64,000 nt of DNA from Bacteroidaceae bacterium (lineage in GTDB: Bacteria > Bacteroidota > Bacteroidia > Bacteroidales > Bacteroidaceae). This document shows positions 26,163-35,121 of the stretch, piece after piece (within the stretch, counting starts at the first letter, position 1; each line of letters begins with the position of its first letter). The notes beneath the pieces were generated by a model. The model made no database searches. It worked only from the letters and a program-made list of their open reading frames with translations, and had not been told where the DNA came from. Location: assembly GCA_017962495.1 (NCBI GenBank), contig JAGCVH010000058.1, positions 37,842 to 101,841 on the forward strand. The letters are read 5' to 3'. Made by a program: the position numbers and the translations under genes.

Positions 26163-28136
26163 TTAATCATATAGAGATTTGTTCCATACGGGATTCTGCT
26201 CCAGATTGCCGTTGGAGGCCTGAATCTCTTTATAATAAATAAGGTTGTATAATCCGTAGCGGTTCTTCATACGATTGATGAGAGTCTTGCGCTTTTCAGT
26301 GCTGTACTCACCTGTCATCAAATCGTTAACCATTGCTTTCACACCAGCAAGACCGCTATTGATGTTGTTCTCCTCTGTCCATTCGCGTGGGTCTCTTGTT
26401 CCGTCAGGACCACCTGCGTGGCGTTCGGCATAGCGAACAAGGTCGAACCAGCGCTTTCCTTCACCCAGGAACTCGAGCTGGCGTTCGTTGAGAACTGCCG
26501 TCTCATAGTTGCGAACCTTATCGGAAATACCTGGGTCGATGGCATTACCTAATGTGGCAAGAGTAGCAGTATTGAAGAACCTTGTACCATTATCGTCAGT
26601 TACGTTCTCCAGAGGCTGTGAACTGTCGTTTCTGTCATCGTTGCAGAACCAACGGCGATGGATAGCGTTGACGTAGCGCATGGCTTCGGCACCGTCTCCG
26701 AGAATTGCCATTGCCTCGGCTTTCTGTAACATAACATCGCTGATGCGATAGATAATCCAGTTGCAGTAGTTCATAGCATTGTTGATGTCAACCTTGATGC
26801 TGCTGCACTGATGGTCGTCTGGCATCGACATGTTAAATTCACCACCTGACCACTTGAAGCAGAAGTATCCGGGAAGTGACATGGATTCACCCATGGCTTG
26901 GTTCCATGCCGAGAACCACATACGGCTGTCACGAGGACGAGCACTGGCACTTCCTGAGTATATGCGAGCCAACGTACCATCACTTACTGCCAAGTGAGTG
27001 CGGGTTGCATAGCCCCAGATACCTCCATTGCCACCACTTGAGCCGTTTAGGCTATGGGTACGGCCCTCGCTTTGGCTGAACTGCAACTCAAAGATGCTTT
27101 CCTCACTGTTGCCACCAAAGATTTCACGGAAGGCAATCAGGCTTGGTGGGTTGCCACTGGAGAAGTTCTCGAAGCGATTCTTGTAGAGAGAAACGTTTTC
27201 CAAACCATAGTTTAAGGTTTCTGACAATGCATCGCCATAATTTGCGTTTCTGCGATCGTTCTGGATGGCAAGTGTAGAAAGGGCAAGGTCGGCATATTCG
27301 ATAGCCTTCTGATAGTCACCACGAATAGTGTGGGCTACATAGCCAGTGCCTTTCGTAGGCTTGTTGTTAATGTAAACGGTATCCTCCTGATCGAGATTGT
27401 TGTATCTGCCGTGACGAAGTGATGCACGCCACAGATACATATCGCTTAGCATAGCATAAAGGGCAGGGTTGGTGATGAGGCCCTTGGTGTCGGCTTTTTG
27501 CGAGAAACGATTACGGGCCTGTCCTGCTACTTCCTCAACATCGATGATGAGGGAGTCGAGGATTACCAACTGATTGGTGGCGCCAAAGCGAACTACTTCA
27601 GAGTCGTTGTTGATAACCTTCGTGGTGTAGGGAACATCCTTGAAGGCGCGAATCAGATAGAAGTAGTTCAGGGCACGAAGTCCGGTAATCTCTGCCTTCA
27701 TCTGTCGCCACTCGGCATTGGTGAACTGTTTGTCCCTCTCCAATACCTCGGCACCATGCTGCAGTACCTTATTACAATAGTTAATAGTCTTATAGAAGCC
27801 TTCCCAATCGAAATAGGTGTTGGCGGAGTCGCGTTCGATATTAGCATTGCGAATCTCACTGTAAAGGCTCACAACAGCAGTAGCTTGGTCGCCACTGTAT
27901 TGTGTGTATGAGTCGGAACGGAGGTCGCCCCAGAGTGCCATGCTAGATATACAACTGCACATCTGCTTGTAGGCGGCGTAGCGCACACCCTCAAGGTCGT
28001 TCTTGTCCTCCCAGTAGTTTTCCTCGACAATCTTGTCTTGGGGATAGATGGTGAGCCAATCCTGACATGAAGATAATGTCCAGGCGACAAAACCCAGGAC
28101 GAGGGCCATCTTTATGGAATTATGATATCTTTTCAT
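26163..28136 (-). CDS. SusD/RagB family surface lipoprotein
   Basis: A 657-residue SusD-like protein with signal peptide and lipobox LSSC (C24). The mature N-terminus QDWLTIYPQDKIVEENYWEDKNDLEG is classic SusD. Other hallmarks are ITGLRALNYFYLIRAFKDVPYTTKVI (the TPR-forming helices), DVMLQKAEAMAILGDGAEAMRYVNAIHRR and NERQLEFLGEGKRWFDLVRYAERH. It starts 11 bp after the first SusC and should form the extracellular lid of that channel. Confidence 0.96.
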   Translation of the reverse strand: MKRYHNSIKMALVLGFVAWTLSSCQDWLTIYPQDKIVEENYWEDKNDLEGVRYAAYKQMCSCISSMALWGDLRSDSYTQYSGDQATAVVSLYSEIRNANIERDSANTYFDWEGFYKTINYCNKVLQHGAEVLERDKQFTNAEWRQMKAEITGLRALNYFYLIRAFKDVPYTTKVINNDSEVVRFGATNQLVILDSLIIDVEEVAGQARNRFSQKADTKGLITNPALYAMLSDMYLWRASLRHGRYNNLDQEDTVYINNKPTKGTGYVAHTIRGDYQKAIEYADLALSTLAIQNDRRNANYGDALSETLNYGLENVSLYKNRFENFSSGNPPSLIAFREIFGGNSEESIFELQFSQSEGRTHSLNGSSGGNGGIWGYATRTHLAVSDGTLARIYSGSASARPRDSRMWFSAWNQAMGESMSLPGYFCFKWSGGEFNMSMPDDHQCSSIKVDINNAMNYCNWIIYRISDVMLQKAEAMAILGDGAEAMRYVNAIHRRWFCNDDRNDSSQPLENVTDDNGTRFFNTATLATLGNAIDPGISDKVRNYETAVLNERQLEFLGEGKRWFDLVRYAERHAGGPDGTRDPREWTEENNINSGLAGVKAMVNDLMTGEYSTEKRKTLINRMKNRYGLYNLIYYKEIQASNGNLEQNPVWNKSLYD

Positions 28137-28147
28137 TGTAGTGCGTT

Positions 28148-31100
28148 TTAGAATCCAACATTAACACTGCAGGTAAATGAACGACGTACGGGGGTCTTAC
28201 TGTTGTCGACAGCAATACCAAAACCACCAGGACTAACTTCGGGGTCAACACCGGTGTACTTCGACCAGCAGAATACATTGTTGATGGTAGCAGAGAGGTA
28301 GAGCTGACGAACGCCAATCTTCTTCAGTTTCTTGGCATCGAAGTCATACTTCAGCTGGATGTACTGCAGACGCAGATAGTTTCCATCCTCAATGTAGCGG
28401 TCTGATACAAGCGAGTTGTAACTTGCATAGTTGTTGACACCTGTCAGAGCACGTGGAATCTCAGTGATGTCGCCATTCTTGCGCCAGCGCCATGTTGTAG
28501 CATAGCTCTGGTTGGTGATGGTACTCATGCTTTCGTAACGGCTCTTAGCCAAATTCAAAATCTGGTTACCCATACGGAAGTTGAAGGAGGCGTTCAGAGA
28601 GAAGCGTCCATAGAAAAGGTTGATACCAAAACCACCATAGAGTTTGGGGTTGGAGTTACCCAGGTATACAACGTCGTATCGGTCGATAGATCCATCATGG
28701 TTGATGTCCTCGTAGATTGCATCACCACCTTGGAACTGATAGCGGCTACCCTCGCTGTAGCAGTAGTACATGGGGAGGGGGTTACCCTTGGCATCGGTTA
28801 GCATGTTGCCGTTGGCGTCGAAGGCCAGAGGACAGGTTGCGTCCTCACCACGGCGTGAAGCTGCTGCAGCGGTGTTGATAGCATAGTCGCGATACCAATT
28901 ACCATTGGCATCCTGACTATAGTGATAACCATCACCAAGAGCTCTGGCTTCGTCGGCGGTCTCTGCATTGCGATATCCTCCGTTTCCGTTGGGAACGCTT
29001 TCAGCATATCCGTAAGCCTTGAAGGTAGCGTTGTCGTATCCATTATGATTGTAGTCGTAGCGGTAAACACCCTTTGACTTCAAACCGTAGATGGAACCCA
29101 GTGCATTGTGAATCTGCACACGGGTCTGGTAGGCAAAGTTTGTGGGATTCCAGGTATCGTCGCCATTCAGGTTCTCGAGCAACAGGGGATCCATTTCCTC
29201 AACCTCGTTGAAGTTCTGTGAAACATTACCACGCAACTTCATTGAGAACTTGCCAACCTTGGCAAACTTGGCGGTAGAACCGTTCAACTCCCAACCCTTG
29301 TTACGCATGACACCGCCGTTGACCCAGTTCAGAGTGGCAAAACCATTGGCGCTGGGGATGCGGAGGCCTGACATCAACAGGTCGGTTGTCTTCTTATTAT
29401 ATACCTCAAATTCGAAGGTAAACAAGTCGTCGAGCAAACCTAAGTTGAAACCGAGGTTCCACTGAGTTGTCTTTTCCCACTTCAGTTCGGGCAGAGAAAG
29501 GTTCTCTGGGATAACGATGGTGTGTCCGTTGTAGTAACCACCCGATGCATAACGGTTGTACTGGTTACCACCTGCGGCACCGGGGTTACCTGTGACGCCC
29601 CATGTGGGACGGAAGGCTAACATGCTGATGACTTTGCGTGTCTTCTCCATGAACTTTTCGTCGCTGATGTTCCAGCGTGCTCCGATGGAGGGGAAGGTTC
29701 CGTACTTGTGGGAACGTCCGAAGTTGGTACGTCCGTCGGTACGTAATGTAAAGTCGAGTGAGTATTTACTCTTGTAGGAGTAGTGCAACTGCTCGAAGAA
29801 GCTGTGACTGCGAAATTCGCCGTTTGATGCGCTGGCAGCATCGAGAAGAGCCACAACGGTGGGGTCGGTGATGCCGTTAGGAACGTTCCAAAGACCCATG
29901 TTCTGACGAGAACTGGTACCTGTGCTCATTTCGAAACGGAACATACCAGAGAGGCTGTGGTCCACATTCTTGAAGTGAGAATAGTAACGCAAGTCGTGGC
30001 GAGTACTGAAGTCCAGTGACTTATATTCATTATTAGTAACCACATTACGCTGGTTGCTGGTGAGGTTGGATTTGTTATCGCCACCCCAAACCCAAGGCAT
30101 GGTGTGCAGCTCTGCAGGAACATAGGTGTCGTCGCTGGTGTTGTTGATGTTCAGCTGTACGTCACCCACATAGTTCAACTGATGCTGGTCAGGATCCTTA
30201 CCCCACAACTTATAGGTGACATCGAACTGCGGTGTCAAGCTATATTGCTTCTTCTCGTGCCATGCGAGTTTCGACCATGCAACGGGGTTACCGTTGGTAA
30301 ACATCTGGCGCAATTCCCAAGAGGTCATTGTTCCATCGTTGCGAATCTCACTTGTACTTGAATTACTCCAGTTTGCTGCCAGAGGAAGCATGTTGAAGTA
30401 GTTTCCTGTCAGGTTACCCATTGCGTCGTACTCGTATATGCTCATGTTAGGCATGGCATTGTAGGCACGGTCCATGGGGTTGGTTTCAGCGTTCTGGTGG
30501 TTTGTGGTAAACGTCATTTGCATCGTAGCGCGGAACTGGATACGGTCGCTGACGTTGTAGTCAAGTGTTGTGGACTCGGTGAACTGATCCATCTTCTGTC
30601 CGATAACGACACCAGTCGACTTGTTGTAACCGGCACCAATGCGGAATGTGGCTTTCTCACCACCACCATCGAGACCGATGAAGTAGCGGTGTTCCTTACC
30701 AAACTGCTTCACTGCATCCAGCCAATCGGTGTTGTGACTATAATGATTATAGATGTAAGGAACTTCAGTGTTGTAGTCCAACTCGTAGATGTTGGTCTGG
30801 CGCTGAGTGGGATTGAAGAAGGCTTCCTTCTGCATCATAGTGTATCCGTCACCATTCAGCATCTTGTATCCTTCTGGTTGCCATGTTCCGTTGAACTTGT
30901 ACATGAAGTTGACGCGGGTAGGACCACGACGACCTCTGCGTAACTTAATTTCGATAACACCATTAGAACCACGCACACCCCACTTTGCCGATGATGCGGC
31001 GTCTTTCAGGACGGTGATGCTTTCGATATCCTCTGGGTTAACGTTCAGCAGGGTAGAGAACTGCTCCTCGTTGTCCATGTCCTCGAAGTTGACGGGCTGG

Positions 31101-31708
31101 GCATCGTCGGGAAGTTCAAAGATGTGGTCGTTCACAACAATCAGAGGTTGTGCATTACCATTAATGGTAGAAGTACCGCGAAGACGCATGGTGGTACCCG
31201 AACCCAGGTTTCCAGAGTTGGCAACAATGTCAAGACCGGCAATCTGTCCTTGCAGGGCTTGGTCGACAGACTCGAATGCCAAACCTTCCAGGTCATCCAT
31301 CTTCATGGAGCTGACGGCACCGGCATATTCACGCTGTGGAATGTCAAGACCCGTGGTGGGGGCTTTCTTCTTGGCTGTGACGACAGCTTCCTTCATGACT
31401 TTCACAGCTTCTGCCATATTCACCTTGTAGACGGTCTTGTTAATCTGATACGTCTGGTCTTTGTATCCCATGCCGTGGAAGACCAGCTTGTTCTTCTGGT
31501 TCTTCACTGTCATGGTGAAGTTACCGTTGGCGTCGGTGATGGCACTGCTGACGATACGATTGTTGCTATCCAACTCCTTGACTTGAATGCCAGGGATGCC
31601 ACCGAACTCGTCAGAAACCGTACCGCTGATACGGCTTATCTGTGCGCTTGCAGGCAGTGAGAATAGGACAACTGCCCAAAGCATTATGACTTTGATATAT
31701 TTATTCAT
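28148..31708 (-). CDS. SusC/RagA family TonB-linked outer-membrane protein (first of two)
   Basis: A 1186-residue TonB-dependent importer. The signal peptide ends at about ASAQ (residue 23), and a carboxypeptidase-regulatory-like domain (ISGTVSDEFGGIPGIQVKELD) runs to about residue 100. The plug is then marked by MRLRGTSTINGNAQPLIVVNDHIF and ITVLKDAASSAKWGVRGSNGVIEI. The long barrel has many YxYxF-type strands and ends RRSFTCSVNVGF. It lacks the charged N-terminal stretch of the other SusC. It lies 12 bp after the large FAS1 gene and 11 bp before its SusD. Confidence 0.96.
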   Translation of the reverse strand: MNKYIKVIMLWAVVLFSLPASAQISRISGTVSDEFGGIPGIQVKELDSNNRIVSSAITDANGNFTMTVKNQKNKLVFHGMGYKDQTYQINKTVYKVNMAEAVKVMKEAVVTAKKKAPTTGLDIPQREYAGAVSSMKMDDLEGLAFESVDQALQGQIAGLDIVANSGNLGSGTTMRLRGTSTINGNAQPLIVVNDHIFELPDDAQPVNFEDMDNEEQFSTLLNVNPEDIESITVLKDAASSAKWGVRGSNGVIEIKLRRGRRGPTRVNFMYKFNGTWQPEGYKMLNGDGYTMMQKEAFFNPTQRQTNIYELDYNTEVPYIYNHYSHNTDWLDAVKQFGKEHRYFIGLDGGGEKATFRIGAGYNKSTGVVIGQKMDQFTESTTLDYNVSDRIQFRATMQMTFTTNHQNAETNPMDRAYNAMPNMSIYEYDAMGNLTGNYFNMLPLAANWSNSSTSEIRNDGTMTSWELRQMFTNGNPVAWSKLAWHEKKQYSLTPQFDVTYKLWGKDPDQHQLNYVGDVQLNINNTSDDTYVPAELHTMPWVWGGDNKSNLTSNQRNVVTNNEYKSLDFSTRHDLRYYSHFKNVDHSLSGMFRFEMSTGTSSRQNMGLWNVPNGITDPTVVALLDAASASNGEFRSHSFFEQLHYSYKSKYSLDFTLRTDGRTNFGRSHKYGTFPSIGARWNISDEKFMEKTRKVISMLAFRPTWGVTGNPGAAGGNQYNRYASGGYYNGHTIVIPENLSLPELKWEKTTQWNLGFNLGLLDDLFTFEFEVYNKKTTDLLMSGLRIPSANGFATLNWVNGGVMRNKGWELNGSTAKFAKVGKFSMKLRGNVSQNFNEVEEMDPLLLENLNGDDTWNPTNFAYQTRVQIHNALGSIYGLKSKGVYRYDYNHNGYDNATFKAYGYAESVPNGNGGYRNAETADEARALGDGYHYSQDANGNWYRDYAINTAAAASRRGEDATCPLAFDANGNMLTDAKGNPLPMYYCYSEGSRYQFQGGDAIYEDINHDGSIDRYDVVYLGNSNPKLYGGFGINLFYGRFSLNASFNFRMGNQILNLAKSRYESMSTITNQSYATTWRWRKNGDITEIPRALTGVNNYASYNSLVSDRYIEDGNYLRLQYIQLKYDFDAKKLKKIGVRQLYLSATINNVFCWSKYTGVDPEVSPGGFGIAVDNSKTPVRRSFTCSVNVGF

Positions 31709-31720
31709 GGCTTGTCGGTT

Positions 31721-34708
31721 TTATTGGATTGCAAAACGTGTCATATACTTCTTAGCCTCGCCTGAGTTCCCGAAGTCGGGAATGTCGGCATGATAGAGTG
31801 GGGTAGGAATCTGATGGATGACAGCAAAGCTTGATCCATCGATGGTGATTCCATTCATAGTAGTCTGTTTGGCAGGTGTCTTACTACATGATACATCACG
31901 TGCAAGAATGTTGACATTGCCTTCAGCCGTGATCCAGTCGCCACCATTGGCGTCTTTAACTTGCAGTACACCAGATTCCGGACGTTGCATGTTGATTTTG
32001 CAGAACAGGCCCTTCACGTTGTCGTAACTTGCGGTAACGAATTCTGTGCTGGGAACGATGCTCTTATCAACAAACATGCTGTTGTCGGCGAAGTGGTAAC
32101 GAATGAAGTTAATAAGGTAAGTAATCTTGGCTTGCAGGCGCAGACTATCGGCGGTGTTGAGAAGGTGCATGTCTGCGGAGTCCTTGTCGCATTCCTCATA
32201 GTCGGCAGCAATGTCCTCCCAAGTAGGCAGACCCTTCGAAATGGCATCCTGAACGGCATCGTTGGTGGGTGCCAGGATGGTGTAACGATAGTTGTTGAAG
32301 AACTGAATGTTGAAGTCTGGACCTTTATCATCGATAAAGATTTGATACTTCTTCAGCTCTGCCTTCTGCTGAGTCGTTGACAAGTGAGTCTCATCAACCA
32401 GACCGCAAGCACGAATGATTTCTTCATTTACTTCACACAACTCGTAGAAATTGTTGTAGGTATAGTCCTCTTCGAAGTTTCCGTCATTGGTGAAGATGCT
32501 GTATACACTATGGCTTGCAGGAACAACGGGGCTATCGAGAATATAAGTGGTACCGTTCGACATGTTTTGTTCGTCGGTAACAATATTCTTTTGTACTCCG
32601 TGAAGTTCAGTGTAAGCATTTTTGTTAGTTGCACTGATGCTACCTTCGATACCTGCTTCCTCGTTTTCAAGCTGGAATCCACCTTGTACACTTACCACGT
32701 GTCCTCCCTCGCGATAAACCTTCACGGGAGAACCGTTCTTGGCGAGATACCATTCATCGATACCACTATTGATTTCATCGACACCGTCGAGCACTACAGT
32801 GTGGCTCTCCAGAATATCCTTCAGACGGTTGGTGATTTCACCGTTAGCCATCTTCTCAAGGTTGTATTCTTGTGCGAGTTCGCCAATCGTGGCATTGTAG
32901 CTGTACATCTTATAAGAGATGGGGAATGAACCGCTCTTGTAGTAGAGCTGCAACATACGACTCTTCTGGCTCTTGAAGCTGGTGGGGTCGTAGTAATATT
33001 TCATACCTTCGTCGCTGGGCAGGAAGAATGCGAAGCGGCTCTGCATGGCCTTCAGGTAGGCGTAGTAGTTCAAACCCATATAGTCGGTAGCACTGGTAGA
33101 ACCATTGTAGATGGCCCAGCGCAATACCAGGTTCGTGTTGGAGATGTATGCCGGAGCAGCAACAGAGGTATAGTCTGCAGGACCATACACCTTATCGGTA
33201 ATGTAAATCATACCATTGGTGGCCAACATTGTGCCAGTGATGTGGTCGATATCCTCGGGATAGAAAATCTGCTCCTGGGCATCGTCACGCAACGACGACA
33301 TCTTGCTGGGAACAGAACCCGTGAAACTCGGGAACATTACTACGTTAAGCAAAGAACGCAACGTGGAGATGGGTATCTGGTCAATTTGACGATACAACTC
33401 TTCCAACGTTGTGGGGCGCTCGTATGGAATCTCCTGTGAAGTTCCTTCCTTCATGTAGTAGGTACGGATAAGTTGCCATCCACCACCGCCTTCGGTGAAG
33501 TATTTCCACATGGTATCGTCATCGGGAACGAACATTGACGCCATGTCGTATTGGGGTGCTGTAGCGGAACTGTTACTCCAATTCGAGTCATCGAAAGCAT
33601 AGGCATTCCATGCGGGGTCGAACTTCAACGTTACATCCGTACTTTGTGAATCACGGAACTTCTCACCATTGGGGTCGGTGTTCAGTGCTCTGTGTCCATA
33701 GCTGAGATCAGAGAAGTAACGCTTGCTGAAGATGGAGTCGCTCCATGTTATACCACGGGAAGCCATCAGGTTCTTGTAGGCTTCTGTCACCGTGTTGTTG
33801 TAGAAAGGTGCACTCCAACGGTCGAGCATGTGGCTGAAGATGTTAGTCTTGCCATTGGTGCGAAGCAACTCTGCCATGTTGGGAAGAGGCTTAATCACCT
33901 TCTCGGTCTTGTTGATGTAACCATTCTCTGCAACACCGTCCTTCTCCAGCAACAAAGCGTCGTAGATGTGTACGTCGCTGGTCTTGCGCTCACGTCCCAT
34001 GAAGATGGCGAAGTCCTCGTCAGTAACGTTGTTCTTCGTCAGATGTTCATTGGTGAAGTGAAGCATCATGGTCAAAGAAGAGTCGTTCACCAGATACAGA
34101 CCTTTACCGCCATTTTCGCTACGGAAGCGCCACCAGTAGTCTTTCTCCTGATTGCCAACATTGTAGTTCACGGGCAGTGTGTTGCCATCGAGGTAGGTGA
34201 TGGTGTCTGTTGCCTCTACATCGGTGTAGCGACGCATGAAATCACCTCGCGAACTGATGTCGCTTGTACTCGAGGAGAGGTTCTCCATTACGATGGCGTT
34301 GTTGAGCATGCTGGTGTGAATCAGCAGCTTCTTTTGGCTCACACTCAGTTTTTCGTAGCTTGTAGCCGTGTGCCAAGGATCGGTCTCGGGCAACTTCGCG
34401 TTTTGCTCGAAGAAGGCCTTCCAGGCATCGTCGTCGGCAACGAACACTGTTTTTGAACCAGTTCGTGACAGCACCTCAGTGAGGGGGCGCGCATTAGTGG
34501 GATTGACATCAGGGTCACCGAGCAGGCGCAGGTAGTTGGTATACTTACCAGTACTTTCCAGGCCTTCGTAGATGCTGGTCGTTAGCCATGAAGGCTTTTC
34601 GTCGTCCAGCGTGTACTCGTCCTTGCACGATGATGTCAGACCGCAGGCTGCCAGCAGGAGAATGCCGTAAGTGGCTTTCCTACTCATTTTGCTTAAACGG
34701 TTTTCCAT
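31721..34708 (-). CDS. Large fasciclin (FAS1) repeat lipoprotein, 995 residues
   Basis: First gene of the SusCD/FAS1 block. The signal peptide (MSRKATYGILLLAACGLTSSC) has lipobox TSSC with C28 and is followed by KDEYTLDDE, a strongly acidic surface-export sequence. At least three FAS1 motifs are visible: KTVFVADDDAWKAFF (about residue 86), RFAFFLPSDEGMKYYYD (about 557) and YTILAPTNDAVQDAI (about 807), and DDDTMWKYF near 390 may mark a fourth. The protein would therefore be a chain of FAS1 units on the cell surface. Binding or adhesion is the likely role; no catalytic motif was seen. Confidence 0.85.
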   Translation of the reverse strand: MENRLSKMSRKATYGILLLAACGLTSSCKDEYTLDDEKPSWLTTSIYEGLESTGKYTNYLRLLGDPDVNPTNARPLTEVLSRTGSKTVFVADDDAWKAFFEQNAKLPETDPWHTATSYEKLSVSQKKLLIHTSMLNNAIVMENLSSSTSDISSRGDFMRRYTDVEATDTITYLDGNTLPVNYNVGNQEKDYWWRFRSENGGKGLYLVNDSSLTMMLHFTNEHLTKNNVTDEDFAIFMGRERKTSDVHIYDALLLEKDGVAENGYINKTEKVIKPLPNMAELLRTNGKTNIFSHMLDRWSAPFYNNTVTEAYKNLMASRGITWSDSIFSKRYFSDLSYGHRALNTDPNGEKFRDSQSTDVTLKFDPAWNAYAFDDSNWSNSSATAPQYDMASMFVPDDDTMWKYFTEGGGGWQLIRTYYMKEGTSQEIPYERPTTLEELYRQIDQIPISTLRSLLNVVMFPSFTGSVPSKMSSLRDDAQEQIFYPEDIDHITGTMLATNGMIYITDKVYGPADYTSVAAPAYISNTNLVLRWAIYNGSTSATDYMGLNYYAYLKAMQSRFAFFLPSDEGMKYYYDPTSFKSQKSRMLQLYYKSGSFPISYKMYSYNATIGELAQEYNLEKMANGEITNRLKDILESHTVVLDGVDEINSGIDEWYLAKNGSPVKVYREGGHVVSVQGGFQLENEEAGIEGSISATNKNAYTELHGVQKNIVTDEQNMSNGTTYILDSPVVPASHSVYSIFTNDGNFEEDYTYNNFYELCEVNEEIIRACGLVDETHLSTTQQKAELKKYQIFIDDKGPDFNIQFFNNYRYTILAPTNDAVQDAISKGLPTWEDIAADYEECDKDSADMHLLNTADSLRLQAKITYLINFIRYHFADNSMFVDKSIVPSTEFVTASYDNVKGLFCKINMQRPESGVLQVKDANGGDWITAEGNVNILARDVSCSKTPAKQTTMNGITIDGSSFAVIHQIPTPLYHADIPDFGNSGEAKKYMTRFAIQ

Positions 34709-34843
34709 ACATTTAGTAATTTAGGTTTAATTGTTAGTTTTCTCGGTTTTCATCCAATTATGGCTAAGCCATATATGTGCTAAATGGCGTGGAAACATAG
34801 TTCCTCACACCCAAAAACGCATTTTTCAGCGAATTACACCCTA

Positions 34844-34851
34844 CAAATATA
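34844..34851 (-). promoter_or_regulatory. Candidate -7 element for the FAS1/SusCD block
   Basis: TATATTTG on the minus strand (34851-34844) matches TAnnTTTG and is followed by TAG, as in the GH43 promoter. No TTTG is found at 19-20 bp upstream, so either the -33 is degenerate or another factor assists. The leader to the ATG at 34708 would be about 130 nt. The rest of the 413-bp gap is AT-rich with no ORF. Confidence 0.5.
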
Positions 34852-35064
34852 AACCAAATTTCATAATAATTAAGACTTGCCAACCTTGAAACTTGTAGTA
34901 ATTAACACAAATTAACAATTAAAGTCTTTCAAAATGTTAAAATCGTTTCCTCGCAAGTTTAATCAAGAGCAAAATCCTGTCTAATATTATAATAGTTAAG
35001 GTTTCCGCGTGCGCGTGTAACTTTTCATCTATTTCCTAGCTCAATTCTCTTACTTTTCGACCAT

Positions 35065-35099
35065 AAAAAATGCCCCCATGGCATTCACCATGAGGGCAT
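35065..35099 (-). terminator. Intrinsic terminator of the GH43-GH128 unit
   Basis: ATGCCCCCATGG (35070-35081) and CCATGAGGGCAT (35088-35099) form a 12-bp stem with one mismatch and a 6-base loop. On the minus strand it is followed by a run of six T. It lies 22 bp after the GH128 stop and separates this unit from the FAS1/SusCD block. Confidence 0.9.
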
Positions 35100-35121
35100 A
35101 TCTGAATCTGTTCCGTAAGTT

